A DNA stretch of 64,000 nt from JAFGPL01 sp963781805 (GTDB lineage Bacteria; Bacteroidota; Bacteroidia; Bacteroidales; UBA10428), in the NCBI GenBank assembly GCA_963781805.1, contig CAWAHF010000004.1, positions 3,162,001 through 3,226,000 of the forward strand, written 5' to 3'. The notes beneath the pieces were generated by a model. That model saw only the letters and a program-made list of their open reading frames with translations. It was not told the origin of the DNA and did no database searches. Shown here piece by piece: positions 63,789 to 64,000 of the stretch. Every line of letters begins with the position of its first letter. Within the stretch, counting starts at the first letter, position 1. The translations under genes and the position numbers were made by a program.

Positions 63789-64000
63789 TTCAATAATTCA
63801 ATAGAATCAATTTCCTTTTTATATTCTACTTTGCCCAAAATATATAGAAAGCTTAATGTGGGCAAAAATAATTCTTTTGCTGCTTCACCTCTTGCAAGCA
63901 ATACCTTATTCAAAAGTTCGTCATATTTCAATAGCACATCATTTTGCATTATTGACAAAACAATACCCCCCAGGTTAATAACTGACAGATTTAAATCAAG
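63785..64000 (-). CDS. ABC-3C system middle component (MC6-like), 5' end outside window
   Basis: The minus strand from base 64000 is open for 71 codons to the TGA at 63785-63787. It reads LDLNLSVINLGGIVLSIMQN, DVLLKYDELLNKVLLARGEA, and LFLPTLSFLYILGKVEYK, ending DSIELLK. The pattern (NLSVLNLG..IL, YDELL, FLPAL.FLYLLGKIEY) is that of the short (~75-80 residue) middle component 6, a winged-helix-like adaptor between ATPase and effector. Only a few N-terminal residues should be missing. The 4-base overlap with the ATPase gene indicates coupling. The third component, with the effector domain, is expected just beyond the window. Confidence 0.8.
   Translation of the reverse strand, partial: LDLNLSVINLGGIVLSIMQNDVLLKYDELLNKVLLARGEAAKELFLPTLSFLYILGKVEYKKEIDSIELLK

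Overview
The window is AT-rich DNA from a member of the Bacteroidota. The evidence is a type IX secretion C-terminal domain (positions 2-817), lipoproteins of the Bacteroidota type, few Shine-Dalgarno sequences, a TTTG/TATATTTG promoter, GH43/GH28 carbohydrate enzymes, and Bacteroidota-type MutS, TIGR02757 and TrmN6 proteins. Nothing here fixes a genus.

1-26 kb is a large chemosensory and phosphorelay region. After the tail of a secreted protein comes a same-strand run: CheY-like regulator, CheW, CheR with TPRs, a second CheW with a long N-terminus, one methyl-accepting protein, a CheA-REC hybrid and CheB. The gene set, domain layouts and lengths resemble the Pseudomonas Wsp (alternative cellular function) pathway. 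No GGDEF output is present. CheB is instead followed by three genes that share the same receiver-plus-linker module, fused to a SpoIIE/PP2C phosphatase, to a histidine kinase, and to a roughly 1,714-residue kinase with six PAS and two GAF domains. A CheB-CheR-PAS fusion and two sister hybrid kinases follow.

26-33 kb holds a small accessory stretch: a decayed YciI fragment, a GC-rich multi-hairpin island, an alpha/alpha-toroid protein, two YciI/DGPF proteins next to an ECF42-type sigma factor, and a MacB/FtsX-like ABC exporter pair on the minus strand.

34-45 kb is a second signalling block: a 5TM-LYT hybrid kinase, a six-TM kinase, and a tightly packed kinase / Rcp-type regulator / REC-REC-hybrid kinase operon, with one more single-domain regulator. 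A broken and internally inverted copy of a related hybrid kinase lies at 50.0-50.8 kb.

45.6-52 kb (minus strand) looks like plant polysaccharide (pectin/arabinan) use: GH43, a VOC protein, a DUF1080-like protein, GH28 and an esterase lipoprotein. A decayed UPF0175 antitoxin and REP-like hairpins sit between them. 52-61.6 kb is mostly housekeeping: AraC regulator, L,D-transpeptidase-like protein, TrmN6, TIGR02757, YccF, EamA transporter and MutS.

The right end has tRNA-Gly(GCC) and tRNA-Leu(UAA), each with a hairpin terminator. Immediately after them is a minus-strand ABC-three-component (ABC-3C) conflict system: a DUF2326 ATPase and a middle component of MC6 type that runs off the window.

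Short palindromic and terminal-inverted-repeat elements are scattered through the intergenic regions. One of them (57715-57930) has a 5-bp target duplication and looks like a MITE.
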